From: Wenyingzhuangia aestuarii
GTDB taxonomy: Bacteria; Bacteroidota; Bacteroidia; Flavobacteriales; Flavobacteriaceae
Assembly: GCF_011927765.1 (NCBI RefSeq)
Contig: NZ_JAATJG010000004.1
Location: forward strand, 211,405 to 275,404
Reading direction: 5' to 3'
DNA: 64,000 nt
Shown here: in pieces, positions 1 through 9,072 of the stretch
How the letters are laid out: every line of letters starts with the position of its first letter
Position numbering within the stretch: the first letter of the stretch is position 1
The notes under the pieces: model-generated
The model's input: the letters and a program-made list of their open reading frames with translations, nothing else
What the model was told of the DNA's origin: nothing
The model's database searches: none
Translations under genes and position numbers: made by a program

Positions 1-1
1 A

Positions 2-61
2 CAAACGATTAAAGATCGTGATAATAAAATATCTTTAGACCGAGTTAAGAAAAGCTATTAA
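2..61 (+). CDS. C-terminal end of an upstream gene (partial)
   Basis: One frame is open from the window edge to a TAA at 59-61 and encodes about 19 residues ending in RVKKSY. The stop overlaps the ATG of the prenyltransferase gene by one base (TAATG), the usual arrangement of co-translated genes in this window. The tail is too short to recognise a family. In related genomes a HAD-type phosphatase or an isoprenoid gene often sits here, but that is memory of neighbours, not something the sequence shows. Confidence 0.45.
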   Translation, partial: QTIKDRDNKISLDRVKKSY

Positions 62-912
62 TGCTAATGGCTTGGCTTAAACTTATTAGAATTAAAAATC
101 TTTTACTTATAAGTATTAGTCAAATTCTTATTGTTTGTTTTTTATTTTCATATCATCAGCTAACTCCTGTTGTATACCTTTATTTATTTTGCACTTTTTG
201 TTTAGCAGCAGCAGGTAATATTATTAATGATTATTTTGATGTAACTACAGATGCTACAAACAAACCCAACAAACAAATTGTAGGAAAACATATTTTACCT
301 AAAAATGCTTTTGGGGCATATATCATATTTAATTTATTAGGATTAATAGCAGGAACCTATGCTTGCATTCTTTTGCAAAGTGTTTTATTGTATTTTTACG
401 GAATTCCTGTTATTCTATTATTATATCTCTACAGCAAACAATTAAAAGGAATTCCTTTTTTAGGAAATTTTATCATTGCAAGTTTTACAGCTTTTTCTAT
501 TTTATTTTTTTTGATGATAATTCCTAGCAATCCTTATCAAAAACAAATTATTTATATTTTAGCTTTTTTTGCTTTTGCACTAAATCTAATCAGAGAAATT
601 ATTAAAGATATAGAAGATGTTAAAGGAGATAAAAAAGCAAATCTAAAAACCTTACCCATAATTATTGGAACAACTAGAACAGTTGCTATTTGCAAATTTT
701 TAATCATCGTTACATTAATCAGTTTTGTAATACTTTTATACGTAACCAATACTATTTATATAAAACTATATATTCTAATTACACTAACTATCCCTCTTGC
801 CTATTGCTTTCAGCTACTAAAATCAGCTGTTAAAAAAAACGATTTTTCCAGAATTAGTGGAATTCTTAAATTAATTATAGGATTTGGAATTTTAGCTGTA
901 TTTTTTGCTTAA
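61..912 (+). CDS. UbiA-family prenyltransferase (geranylgeranylglycerol-phosphate geranylgeranyltransferase-like)
   Basis: This is an integral-membrane enzyme that transfers an isoprenoid chain from its diphosphate to an acceptor. Both Mg-diphosphate motifs of the UbiA superfamily are visible: NDYFDVTTD at residues 56-64 and DIEDVKGD at 183-190. About eight to nine hydrophobic helices fill the 283 residues, the family's usual length. Bacteroidota members are commonly annotated as the second ether-lipid enzyme (DGGGP synthase), and a GGGP synthase gene lies at 57625-58329, which fits that role. A quinone or heme O role is possible but the partners for those are absent here. The start may be Met1 or Met3. 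It overlaps the upstream stop by 1 nt and is followed 10 nt later by maf. Confidence 0.8.
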   Translation: MLMAWLKLIRIKNLLLISISQILIVCFLFSYHQLTPVVYLYLFCTFCLAAAGNIINDYFDVTTDATNKPNKQIVGKHILPKNAFGAYIIFNLLGLIAGTYACILLQSVLLYFYGIPVILLLYLYSKQLKGIPFLGNFIIASFTAFSILFFLMIIPSNPYQKQIIYILAFFAFALNLIREIIKDIEDVKGDKKANLKTLPIIIGTTRTVAICKFLIIVTLISFVILLYVTNTIYIKLYILITLTIPLAYCFQLLKSAVKKNDFSRISGILKLIIGFGILAVFFA

Positions 913-922
913 ACAAAACTAT

Positions 923-1498
923 ATGCTTTCAGAAATATTAAACAAATACAAAATTATACTAGGATCTAAATCTCCTAGAAGACAACAATTTTTAAAAGAA
1001 TTAAACATAGCTTTTGAATCAAGAACGGTAGATAGTCAAGAAATATATCCACATCATTTTAAAGCAGAAGAAATTACTGAATTTTTAGCCGAATTTAAAT
1101 CAAACGCTATTAAACTAAGTAATAATGAATTATTAATTACTGCCGATACCATTGTATGGTCTAATAACAGGGCTTTAGAAAAACCTCAAGATAAAAAAGA
1201 GGCTATTAAAATGTTAGAAGAACTTTCTAACAACAATCACCAAGTAATTACCTCTATTTGCATAGCCACTACTAAAAAAACAAAAGTAATTACAGAGAAA
1301 ACAAAAGTCTACTTTGGAAAGCTTTCTGAAGAGGAAATAGAATTCTACGTAAACCACTACAAACCTTTTGACAAAGCAGGAAGTTACGGTATTCAGGAAT
1401 GGATTGGATTGATTGGTGTTACCAAAATTGAAGGGAGTTATGCCAATGTAGTAGGACTACCTGTACAAAAGTTGTATACAGAACTTAAAAACTTCTGA
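923..1498 (+). CDS. maf: Maf-family nucleotide pyrophosphatase
   Basis: Maf proteins hydrolyse non-canonical or modified nucleoside triphosphates to monophosphates in the cytoplasm. The translation has the N-terminal SKSPRRQQF signature, ADTIVW with the conserved Asp, EKPQD, and the C-terminal block KIEGSYANVVGLPV, which resembles the YhdE (dTTP/UTP) subgroup rather than YceF. I take the ATG at 923 (191 aa). The frame extends to a TTG at 905, but that adds six residues unlike the family and overlaps the prenyltransferase gene. It probably shares the prenyltransferase transcript. Confidence 0.9.
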   Translation: MLSEILNKYKIILGSKSPRRQQFLKELNIAFESRTVDSQEIYPHHFKAEEITEFLAEFKSNAIKLSNNELLITADTIVWSNNRALEKPQDKKEAIKMLEELSNNNHQVITSICIATTKKTKVITEKTKVYFGKLSEEEIEFYVNHYKPFDKAGSYGIQEWIGLIGVTKIEGSYANVVGLPVQKLYTELKNF

Positions 1499-1503
1499 TT
1501 TTA

Positions 1504-1536
1504 TTGACTTCCAACCATATAAAATTATTACTTTTG
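1504..1536 (+). promoter_or_regulatory. Flavobacterial-type promoter for the transketolase gene
   Basis: TTG at 1504-1506 and TACTTTTG at 1529-1536 are separated by 22 nt. This matches the Bacteroidota pattern TTG-N(17-23)-TAnnTTTG. The gene's ATG follows 27 nt downstream, so transcription is probably independent of maf. Confidence 0.6.
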
Positions 1537-1563
1537 CCCCACAATTAATGTTAGAACTGTAAA

Positions 1564-2535
1564 ATGAAAAAATACACTTACACAGAGAAAAAAGATACCC
1601 GTTCAGGTTTTGGTGCTGGATTAGCTCACTTAGGAAGAACAAATCCTAATGTAGTTGCACTATGTGCTGATTTAATTGGTTCATTAAAAATGGATGAATT
1701 TATTAAAGAAAACCCTGAAAGATTTTTCCAAATTGGTATTGCAGAAGCTAACATGATGGGAATTGCTGCTGGTTTAACTATTGGTGGAAAAATTCCTTTT
1801 ACAGGAACGTTTGCTGGTTTTTCTACAGGTCGTGTTTACGATCAAATTAGACAATCTATTGCGTACTCTAACAAGAACGTAAAAGTTTGTGCTTCTCACG
1901 CAGGATTAACACTTGGAGAAGATGGTGCTACTCACCAAATATTAGAAGACATTGGATTGATGAAAATGTTACCTGGTATGACGGTTATTAATACTTGTGA
2001 CTACAACCAAACTGAAGCAGCTACTATTGCTATTGCAGAACACGATGGACCTGTTTACTTACGTTTTGGTAGACCCGTAGTGCCTATTTATATGCCTAAA
2101 TTTACTGAAACTGAACACGAAAATAAATTTGTGATTGGTAAAGGAATCCAAATGACAGAAGGAACTGATGTAACTATTGTTGCTACAGGTCACTTAGTTT
2201 GGGAAGCTTTACAAGCATCTGAAGAATTAAACGAAGCTGGAATTAGTGCAGAAGTAATTAACATTCACACAATTAAACCTTTAGATGAGGAATTAATTTT
2301 AAAATCTGTTGGTAAAACAGGATGTGTTGTTACAGCAGAAGAACACAACTTCTTAGGAGGTTTAGGAGAAAGTGTTGCTAGAACATTAGCATTAAACGCT
2401 CCTGCACCACAAGAATTTGTAGCAACTAAAGATACTTTTGGAGAATCTGGAACACCTGCTCAATTAATGGACAAGTACGGATTAAATACAGCTGCTATTG
2501 TAGCTGCTGCTAAAAAAGCAATTAAAAGAACATAG
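1564..2535 (+). CDS. Transketolase, C-terminal half (split enzyme)
   Basis: The 323-aa protein covers only the pyrimidine-binding and C-terminal domains of transketolase, which moves two-carbon ketol units in the pentose phosphate pathway. Visible landmarks are GIAEANMMGIAAGL near residue 59, containing the conserved Glu that activates thiamine diphosphate, and HAGLTLGEDGATHQ near residue 118. It is complete at both ends, so this is a natural split form and not a truncation. In many Bacteroidota the N-terminal half gene (about 280 aa) lies directly upstream; here the upstream gene is maf and no N-terminal half occurs in the window. A role as the beta-like subunit of another thiamine enzyme cannot be excluded. 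Confidence 0.85.
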   Translation: MKKYTYTEKKDTRSGFGAGLAHLGRTNPNVVALCADLIGSLKMDEFIKENPERFFQIGIAEANMMGIAAGLTIGGKIPFTGTFAGFSTGRVYDQIRQSIAYSNKNVKVCASHAGLTLGEDGATHQILEDIGLMKMLPGMTVINTCDYNQTEAATIAIAEHDGPVYLRFGRPVVPIYMPKFTETEHENKFVIGKGIQMTEGTDVTIVATGHLVWEALQASEELNEAGISAEVINIHTIKPLDEELILKSVGKTGCVVTAEEHNFLGGLGESVARTLALNAPAPQEFVATKDTFGESGTPAQLMDKYGLNTAAIVAAAKKAIKRT

Positions 2536-2552
2536 TTCTTATTTTAATACCT

Positions 2553-2589
2553 AAAAAAAAGGGCTTCCATATATGGAAGCCTTTTTTTT
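2553..2589. terminator. Bidirectional intrinsic terminator between tkt half and dps
   Basis: A perfect palindrome GGCTTCCATATATGGAAGCC at 2562-2581 is preceded by eight A and followed by eight T. It therefore works on either strand and serves the two convergent genes. Confidence 0.9.
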
Positions 2590-2601
2590 CTATATGCTAT
2601 T

Positions 2602-3072
2602 TTATCCTAACCAAGAATTTAACATCCACAATGTTTTTTCTTGTTCACTTATAAAGTCACTCACCATAGAATTAGTTCCTTCATCATCTGCATCACCAGA
2701 CAAGTTTAGTATTTCTCTTTCTAAATCTAATAGCTGACTATATCCTGCAACCACTAAATTAACAGCTTCTACATCGTTAGATACATTTTTACCTACTGCA
2801 ATTTTAGATACCTCTAAATAATCTGTAAAAGTATGTAATGGTGTTCCTCCTAGGGTTAAAATACGCTCTGCTATCTCATCAATTTTTAATTGAGAATCTC
2901 CGTAATACTCCTCAAATTTTACATGCAATTCAAAAAAGTTTTTCCCTTTAATATTCCAATGCAATCCTCTTAAATTTTGATAATGGATTTGATAGTTGGC
3001 CAACAAACCATTTAACTTGTTTATCACTTTTACAGAATATTCATTTTCAATTCCTACAATTGTATTTTTCAT
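2602..3072 (-). CDS. dps: Dps family ferritin-like DNA-protection protein
   Basis: Dps forms a 12-subunit cage that oxidises and stores iron using peroxide, protecting DNA. The 156-aa translation carries the inter-subunit ferroxidase signature: LRGLHWNIKG near residues 34-43, then FFELHVKFEEYYGD and KIDEIAERI, giving the expected His, Asp and Glu ligands. It has no lysine-rich N-terminal tail like that of E. coli Dps, so DNA binding is uncertain. It is divergent from the oxyR-like gene, 114 nt away, which suggests peroxide-responsive control. Confidence 0.92.
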   Translation of the reverse strand: MKNTIVGIENEYSVKVINKLNGLLANYQIHYQNLRGLHWNIKGKNFFELHVKFEEYYGDSQLKIDEIAERILTLGGTPLHTFTDYLEVSKIAVGKNVSNDVEAVNLVVAGYSQLLDLEREILNLSGDADDEGTNSMVSDFISEQEKTLWMLNSWLG

Positions 3073-3186
3073 CTTATTGATTTTAAATTCATTGTAAATT
3101 TAATCAGAAATAGTAAAGCAACTCTATAATCATAATTGATAATTTTAATATCTTTATAGATAGTATTGATACCTAATAAATAAATC
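3073..3186. promoter_or_regulatory. Shared dps/oxyR divergent control region
   Basis: This 114-nt AT-rich spacer separates the two divergent starts. It contains OxyR-like half-sites ATAG (3110-3113), CTAT (3124-3127) and ATAG (3156-3159, 3160-3163), but not at the N7 spacing of the E. coli site. A GATA-N7-TATC element (T-N11-A type) also lies in it, starting near 3138. I could not place a convincing -7 box for either gene, so the operator assignment is inference. Confidence 0.4.
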
Positions 3187-4131
3187 ATGACGATTACTCA
3201 ATTAAAGTACGTTTTAGCTGTTGCAGAACATAAAAACTTTACCACAGCATCTGAACATTGTTTTGTTACCCAACCTACGCTAAGTATGCAAATACACAAA
3301 TTAGAAGAACAATTGGGTATTCAAATTTTTAACAGAAACAAAAAACCTATTGAATTAACAGAGGTTGGTAAAAAAATTGTGGCTCAAGCTAAAACTATTG
3401 TCAACGAAAGTAGTCGTATTACCGATATTGTAGAACAAGAAAAAGGATACATTGGTGGTGAGTTTAAGTTGGGAATTATTCCTACTATTATGCCTAGCTT
3501 ACTTCCGTTATTTTTAAAAAACTTTAACAAAAAATTCCCTAAAGTTGAGTTAGTTATTTATGAATTAACAACGTCGGAAATAGTTCAAAAATTATCAGAT
3601 GGACATTTAGATGCAGCCATTGCAGCTACTCCTTTATTAAATGATAACATTGTAGAATCTCCAATTTATTATGAACCTTTTATTGGTTTGGTTAATAAAA
3701 ACCACAGACTATACAATCAAAAAAACTTACATCCTGGCGATTTAGACATTGAAGATTTACTACTATTAGAAGACGGACATTGTTTTAAAGAAAGTGTTTT
3801 AAACATTTGTAGTTCTTTAGGTCACAAACACAAAAAGAAATTTGCACTACAAAGTGGTAGTTTTGATACGCTTATAAAATTAACCAAAGAAGGATTAGGA
3901 ATGACTTTACTACCTTATTTACATTCTTTAGATTTAAGAGAAGATGATAAGCTTTTAATTCGTGAATTTGAAAAACCATATCCTGCAAGAGAAGTGAGTA
4001 TGATTTATCATAAATCAGGATTAAAACTGCAAATTATTAACGCTTTAAAAGATGAAATTTCGGGAATATTACGTGGTGTTATTGCTTTTAGTAATGTGGA
4101 TATTATTAGCCCATTAAAACTAAAAAAATAA
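3187..4131 (+). CDS. oxyR: OxyR-like hydrogen-peroxide-sensing LysR regulator
   Basis: This LysR-type transcription factor has an N-terminal winged helix (residues 1-60, NFTTASEHCFVTQPTLSMQI) and an effector domain with two lobes. The redox pair of OxyR is present: LEDGHC with Cys199 and, nine residues on, Cys208 in ESVLNIC. Numbering and spacing are the same as in the E. coli enzyme, where these form the activating disulfide. The total of 314 aa is normal. Its position divergent from dps is the classic arrangement for a peroxide regulator and a target. A short AT-rich gap separates it from the downstream acyl-CoA synthetase. Confidence 0.92.
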   Translation: MTITQLKYVLAVAEHKNFTTASEHCFVTQPTLSMQIHKLEEQLGIQIFNRNKKPIELTEVGKKIVAQAKTIVNESSRITDIVEQEKGYIGGEFKLGIIPTIMPSLLPLFLKNFNKKFPKVELVIYELTTSEIVQKLSDGHLDAAIAATPLLNDNIVESPIYYEPFIGLVNKNHRLYNQKNLHPGDLDIEDLLLLEDGHCFKESVLNICSSLGHKHKKKFALQSGSFDTLIKLTKEGLGMTLLPYLHSLDLREDDKLLIREFEKPYPAREVSMIYHKSGLKLQIINALKDEISGILRGVIAFSNVDIISPLKLKK

Positions 4132-4187
4132 GACATTTGACAAACTCATAAAAAAACACTAATTTAATATATATCAAATCTCCCTTC

Positions 4188-5963
4188 ATGCAATCAGTTA
4201 CTAGAATATTTGATTTTCCGTTGTATCAATTAGAAAATCTTCCCTTAGAAAAAGCCTTTACTACTAAGTATAACGGCCAATGGGTTTCTATTTCTACACA
4301 AGAATATATTAAACAATACAACCTTGTTTCCAAAGGTTTGTTAGAATTAGGGATTCAAAAAAATGATAAAATAGCAATTATATCTACCACAAATAGAACA
4401 GAGTGGAATATTATAGATATGGGTATTCTACAAACAGGTGCACAAAATGTACCTATATACCCTACTATTTCAGCTACTGATTATGAATATATTTTAAATC
4501 ATTCAGAAGCTACTTATTGTTTTGTTTCAGACAAAGAGGTATTGGCTAAAGTAAAGGCTATAAAAGAAAACACACAATTAAAAGATGTTTATAGTTTTGA
4601 TGAAATCGAAGGAGTTAAAAATTGGAAGGAACTTTTAAAAATAGGAACCACCGCCTCTAACGACCAACAGTTAGAAGATCTTAAAAATAGCATTCAAACT
4701 AACGATTTAGCAACTATTATATACACCTCAGGAACTACAGGAAGACCTAAAGGAGTTATGATTAGTCACAACAACCTTATTTCTAATGTTATAGATAGTG
4801 CTCCAAGAATGCCAAAATCAGACGGAAGCACAAAATCATTAAGTTTTTTACCTGTTTGTCATGTTTTTGAACGTATGATTCTTTATCTATATCAATACGG
4901 AAGTATTCAAATATACTTTGCAGAGTCTTTAGAATCTATTAGTGATAATTTAAAAGAAATTCAACCGAGTATAATGACAGCCGTTCCAAGGTTGTACGAA
5001 AAAGTATATGATAAAATTTATGCCAAAGGAAGAGAGTTAACAGGTATCAAAAAAGCCTTATTTTATTGGGCTGCTGATGTAGGTTTAAAATACGAACCGT
5101 TTGTAGACAAAGGATGGTATTACAGCCTACAACTAAAAATTGCTAGAAAATTAATTTTAAGCAAATGGAAAGAGGCTTTAGGAGGTAATTTAGACATTCT
5201 AGTTTCTGGTAGTGCTGCTTTACAACCTAGATTGGCTAGAGTTTTTGCAGCAGCAGAAATGCCTATTTTAGAAGGTTATGGCTTAACAGAAACTTCTCCT
5301 GTAATTTCAGTAAACGATATTATAAACAAAGCCTTTAAAATAGGAACCGTGGGTAGACCTATTCCTAACGTAGAAGTTAAAATAGCCGAGGATGGAGAAA
5401 TTTTAGTAAAAGGTCCTAACGTAATGTTAGGTTACTATAAAGATCCAGAAAAAACAAAAGAAGTAATGACCGGGGACTACTTTCATACCGGAGACATTGG
5501 AGAGTTAGATAATGATGGATTTTTAAAAATAACCGATCGTAAAAAGGAAATTTTTAAAACCTCTGGAGGTAAATATATTGTACCTACTCTGTTAGAAAAC
5601 GAACTAAAACAATCTCGTTTTATCGATCAAATTATGGTGATTGGTGAAGGAGAAAAAATGCCTGCAGCTTTTATTCAAATTAATTTTGACTACGTAAGAG
5701 ATTGGTGTAAAATAAAAGGAATTCCTAATATGAACACCAACTTAGATTTAGTAAACTGTCCGCAAGTAGCAGAAAGAATTCAGCAAGAAATTACACTATG
5801 TAATAACAAATTTGGAAAATGGGAACAAATTAAAAGATTTGAATTAACTCCAGATGAATGGACCATAGATGGAGGGCATTTAACCCCTACCATGAAAGTA
5901 AAGCGTAAAGTAGTTTTAGAAATTTATAAAGATTTATTTGATAAAATTTACAGAAAAAGCTAA
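4188..5963 (+). CDS. Long-chain acyl-CoA synthetase (AMP-forming)
   Basis: This enzyme activates fatty acids to acyl-AMP and then acyl-CoA, probably at the cytoplasmic membrane face. The 591-aa protein shows the ANL superfamily motifs in order: IIYTSGTTGRPKGVMISH near residue 177, EGYGLTETSP near 363, TGDIGELDNDGFLKITDRKK near 435 with the adenylate-binding Asp and Arg, and KTSGGKYI. The layout matches the FadD15 subgroup common in Bacteroidota. Its stop overlaps that of the convergent phosphodiesterase gene by 4 nt. Confidence 0.92.
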   Translation: MQSVTRIFDFPLYQLENLPLEKAFTTKYNGQWVSISTQEYIKQYNLVSKGLLELGIQKNDKIAIISTTNRTEWNIIDMGILQTGAQNVPIYPTISATDYEYILNHSEATYCFVSDKEVLAKVKAIKENTQLKDVYSFDEIEGVKNWKELLKIGTTASNDQQLEDLKNSIQTNDLATIIYTSGTTGRPKGVMISHNNLISNVIDSAPRMPKSDGSTKSLSFLPVCHVFERMILYLYQYGSIQIYFAESLESISDNLKEIQPSIMTAVPRLYEKVYDKIYAKGRELTGIKKALFYWAADVGLKYEPFVDKGWYYSLQLKIARKLILSKWKEALGGNLDILVSGSAALQPRLARVFAAAEMPILEGYGLTETSPVISVNDIINKAFKIGTVGRPIPNVEVKIAEDGEILVKGPNVMLGYYKDPEKTKEVMTGDYFHTGDIGELDNDGFLKITDRKKEIFKTSGGKYIVPTLLENELKQSRFIDQIMVIGEGEKMPAAFIQINFDYVRDWCKIKGIPNMNTNLDLVNCPQVAERIQQEITLCNNKFGKWEQIKRFELTPDEWTIDGGHLTPTMKVKRKVVLEIYKDLFDKIYRKS

Positions 5964-6454
5964 GCTCTTTTACCTAGTTCTATAACTTCTAAGTTTAAAA
6001 TTTCTCCTTTGATAATCTGAAATCTTAACATCGTTCTAACTTGATGAAATCCATGTTTACCTGCAGCTCCAGGATTCATGTGTAACAAACCCAATTTTTG
6101 ATCGTATTGAACTTTTAAAATATGCGAATGCCCACTAATAAATAATTTTGGTGGGTTTTCTTTTATCTGTTCTTTAATTCTAACATTATATCTATTAGGA
6201 TAACCACCAATATGGGTCATCCAAACATCCAACCCATTTACTACAAACCTGTTGTCTAACGGAAATTCTGCCCTAGCTTCTGTACCATCAATATTGCCAT
6301 ATACAGCTCTTAAAGGTTTTAAAGCTTTTAGTTTATCGGTTACGGTAATAGTTCCAATATCTCCTACATGCCAAACCTCATCAGCCTGCTTAACATATTT
6401 TAAAATAGCATCATCAATATAACTATGGGTATCGGAAAGCAACAATATTTTCAT
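5960..6454 (-). CDS. YfcE/MJ0936-type metallophosphodiesterase
   Basis: This is a calcineurin-like phosphoesterase of 164 aa, most similar in layout to small two-metal phosphodiesterases. Metal-binding motifs appear in order: LLLSDTHSY at the N-terminus (DxH), HVGDIG, VYGNID, and FISGHSH near residue 107, then MNPGAAGKHG. The natural substrate is unknown. I chose the ATG at 6452-6454 because the family starts directly before LLLSDTH; the frame continues to a GTG at 6490 that adds 12 atypical residues. Confidence 0.85.
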   Translation of the reverse strand: MKILLLSDTHSYIDDAILKYVKQADEVWHVGDIGTITVTDKLKALKPLRAVYGNIDGTEARAEFPLDNRFVVNGLDVWMTHIGGYPNRYNVRIKEQIKENPPKLFISGHSHILKVQYDQKLGLLHMNPGAAGKHGFHQVRTMLRFQIIKGEILNLEVIELGKRA

Positions 6455-6511
6455 GTTACAAAAGTCGATATTTTTTCTGAATCTAAACACAAGTTCACGC
6501 TATAGATTGTG

Positions 6512-6542
6512 TTGATTGTACGGCTTGAATTCAATACCTTTA
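6512..6542 (+). promoter_or_regulatory. Probable promoter for truA
   Basis: TTG at 6512-6514 and TACCTTTA at 6535-6542 are 20 nt apart, a close match to the flavobacterial TTG/TAnnTTTG pattern. The chosen truA start lies 20 nt downstream, which argues against the longer GTG-initiated reading beginning at 6509. Confidence 0.45.
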
Positions 6543-6562
6543 TCACATCAAAAAACAAGCAA

Positions 6563-7312
6563 TTGAGATACTTTGCAGAACTTTCTTATTTAGGGAAAAA
6601 TTACCACGGATGGCAAATTCAACCCAATGCCATTAGTGTACAAGAGGTGGTACAAAACACCCTAACAACCATTTTAAGAACTCCCACAGAAGTTGTGGCT
6701 GCTGGTAGAACAGATTCAGGAGTACATGCCTCACAAATGTTTATTCATTTTGATACGGATGTAGAATTAATTTCTGACATACACTGTTACAAAATAAACT
6801 CTTTATTACCCTATGATGTTGTGTTTCATAAACTGTTTAAAGTAAATAGCGAAGCCCACACACGTTTTCATGCCACCAAAAGGAGTTATGAGTATAGAAT
6901 TTTGTTAGGTAAAAGTCCTTTTACGACAGATATTCAATGGCAAATCAATAAAAAATTAAATATTGATGCTATGAACAAATCGGCAAGTTTTTTGCTAGAC
7001 TACACTGATTTTAAATGCTTCTCTAGATCTAAAACAGATGTAAGAACTTATAATTGCGATATTTACAGAGCAGAATGGATTCTAAACGGAAACGAATTGG
7101 TATTTCACATTTCTGCAGATCGTTTTTTACGAAACATGGTAAGAGCAATTGTTGGTACTTTGTACAATGTAGGATTGGGAAAAATAAAGCCCGAAGAAAT
7201 TAGAACAATCATAGAAAGTCAAAATAGAATAAACGCAGGAGCTTCGGCACCCGCACATGGACTATTTTTAACCGAAATAACATACCCAGACACTATTAAA
7301 AATGGCATCTAA
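6563..7312 (+). CDS. truA: tRNA pseudouridine(38-40) synthase TruA
   Basis: TruA isomerises uridines 38-40 in the anticodon arm of tRNAs. The protein has ELSYLGKNYHGWQIQP at the N-terminus, the catalytic-Asp block AAGRTDSGVHASQ, the FxCFS motif (FKCFSRSKTD) and FLRNMVRAIVGTL. I place the start at the TTG at 6563 (249 aa), since flavobacterial TruA normally begins MRYFxEL. A GTG at 6509 would give 267 aa and run through the probable promoter. It overlaps the ABC gene by 11 nt. Confidence 0.9.
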   Translation: MRYFAELSYLGKNYHGWQIQPNAISVQEVVQNTLTTILRTPTEVVAAGRTDSGVHASQMFIHFDTDVELISDIHCYKINSLLPYDVVFHKLFKVNSEAHTRFHATKRSYEYRILLGKSPFTTDIQWQINKKLNIDAMNKSASFLLDYTDFKCFSRSKTDVRTYNCDIYRAEWILNGNELVFHISADRFLRNMVRAIVGTLYNVGLGKIKPEEIRTIIESQNRINAGASAPAHGLFLTEITYPDTIKNGI

Positions 7313-9071
7313 TAAAAAAACAAAAGTATTCGACACAAACGTATTTAGTCGTATTTTGAGCTATGCCTCAGCCTATAAATCCCTATTTATTCTTTCTGGG
7401 ATTTCTTCTATTTTACTAGCAGGTGTGGGTGCTTTACGTCCTTACTTAATTATTAATGCAATTGATAAATACGTATACACAAAAACCGAAGAAGGTTTTT
7501 TAACACTAGTACTTATAATTCTTGGAGCTTTAATTGCCGAAGTTTTATTTCAGCTTGTTTTTATTTTCTTGGCCAACTTATTAGGTCAGAACGTAATTAA
7601 AGACATAAGAACCAAATTATTTAAACACGTACTTTCTTTTAACATGGCCTATTTTAACAACTCATCTGTTGGAAAAATGGTAACTAGAGTTGTATCTGAT
7701 GTAGAAACAATTGCTCAGTTTTTTAGTCAAGGTCTGTTTATGATTGTAAACGACATTTTAAAAATGGTTTTTGTAGCTGTAATGATGCTATACATTAATT
7801 GGAAACTTGCCTTAATAGCTTTTATTGTATTGCCTATTTTAATTTACGCAACCAAAATATTTCAAAAAGCCATTAAAACTGCTTTTCAGGAAGTTAGAAT
7901 GCAAGTAGCCAACTTAAATGGTTTTGTGCAAGAAAGAGTTACCGGAATGAAAATTGTTCAACTTTTTAACAGAGAAAAAATTGAATACGATAAGTTTTAT
8001 GAAATCAACAAAAAACACAGATCGGCACACATAAAAACAGTTTGGTATTTTTCTATTTTTTATCCGGTTGCCGAAGTATTATCATCTATAGCTATTGGTT
8101 TATTAGTATGGTTTGGAGGTAAAGAATTGGCTATTGATGGAAATGTAACTCAAGGAGAAATTGTAGGTTTTATTATGATGACAGAAATGTTATTTAGACC
8201 CCTAAGACAAATTGCTGATAAATTTACCACCCTACAAATGGGAATGGTTGCCGGAGATAGAGTGTTTGAAATTATGGATACAGAAAGCCATATAGATGCA
8301 CAAGGAACCTACCAACCTACTGCTATTAAAGGAGCTATTAACTTTAAAAATGTAGTCTTTAGCTATACCAAAAGTGAGCCTGTATTAAAAGGGATTTCTT
8401 TTGATGTAAGACAAGGAGAAACCGTTGCCATTGTTGGAGCTACAGGTGCAGGAAAATCTACCATTATTAATTTAATCAATCGTTTTTACGATATTGATAG
8501 TGGTTGTATTAAAGTAGATGGAACAGATGTAAAAGATTACAATCTTAACTTTTTAAGAAACGAAATTGCAATTGTATTACAAGATGTTTTCTTATTTTCT
8601 GATAGTATTAAAAACAACATCAGCTTACAAAAAAAGGAAATCTCTATTGCCGAAATTAAAGAAGCAGCAGAACAAATTGGAATTTCTGATTTTATTGAAA
8701 GTTTACCCGGTGGTTTTGAATACAATGTAAAAGAGCGTGGAGTGATGCTTTCTTCGGGACAAAGACAATTAATTGCTTTTTTAAGAGCCTATGTTTCTAA
8801 CCCAAGTATTTTAATTTTAGACGAGGCAACTTCATCTATAGATTCACATTCTGAACAAATGATTCAATTTGCAACAGACAAAATTACAGAAGGCAGAACT
8901 AGTATTGTAATTGCTCACAGATTGGCAACTATTAGAAATGCCGATAAAATTATTGTATTAGATCAAGGAAACATTGTAGAGCAAGGAAATCATCAAGAAT
9001 TGATTAATATTACGAATGGTTTTTACAAAAATCTACACGACAAACAATTTTCAAATCAACAAACTGCATAA
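7302..9071 (+). CDS. ABC exporter half-transporter (MsbA/MdlB-like)
   Basis: This is a half-transporter with an N-terminal six-helix membrane domain (residues about 20-320) fused to an ATPase domain. The ATPase shows Walker A GATGAGKST near residue 380, Q-loop VLQDVFLF, signature LSSGQRQL near 480, Walker B ILILDEATSSID and H-loop IAHRL. It should act as a homodimer, or pair with another half-transporter, to export a lipid or hydrophobic drug; the substrate cannot be told. The start overlaps truA, and ridA follows directly, so the three genes are probably co-transcribed. Confidence 0.9.
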   Translation: MASNKKTKVFDTNVFSRILSYASAYKSLFILSGISSILLAGVGALRPYLIINAIDKYVYTKTEEGFLTLVLIILGALIAEVLFQLVFIFLANLLGQNVIKDIRTKLFKHVLSFNMAYFNNSSVGKMVTRVVSDVETIAQFFSQGLFMIVNDILKMVFVAVMMLYINWKLALIAFIVLPILIYATKIFQKAIKTAFQEVRMQVANLNGFVQERVTGMKIVQLFNREKIEYDKFYEINKKHRSAHIKTVWYFSIFYPVAEVLSSIAIGLLVWFGGKELAIDGNVTQGEIVGFIMMTEMLFRPLRQIADKFTTLQMGMVAGDRVFEIMDTESHIDAQGTYQPTAIKGAINFKNVVFSYTKSEPVLKGISFDVRQGETVAIVGATGAGKSTIINLINRFYDIDSGCIKVDGTDVKDYNLNFLRNEIAIVLQDVFLFSDSIKNNISLQKKEISIAEIKEAAEQIGISDFIESLPGGFEYNVKERGVMLSSGQRQLIAFLRAYVSNPSILILDEATSSIDSHSEQMIQFATDKITEGRTSIVIAHRLATIRNADKIIVLDQGNIVEQGNHQELINITNGFYKNLHDKQFSNQQTA

Positions 9072-9072
9072 G

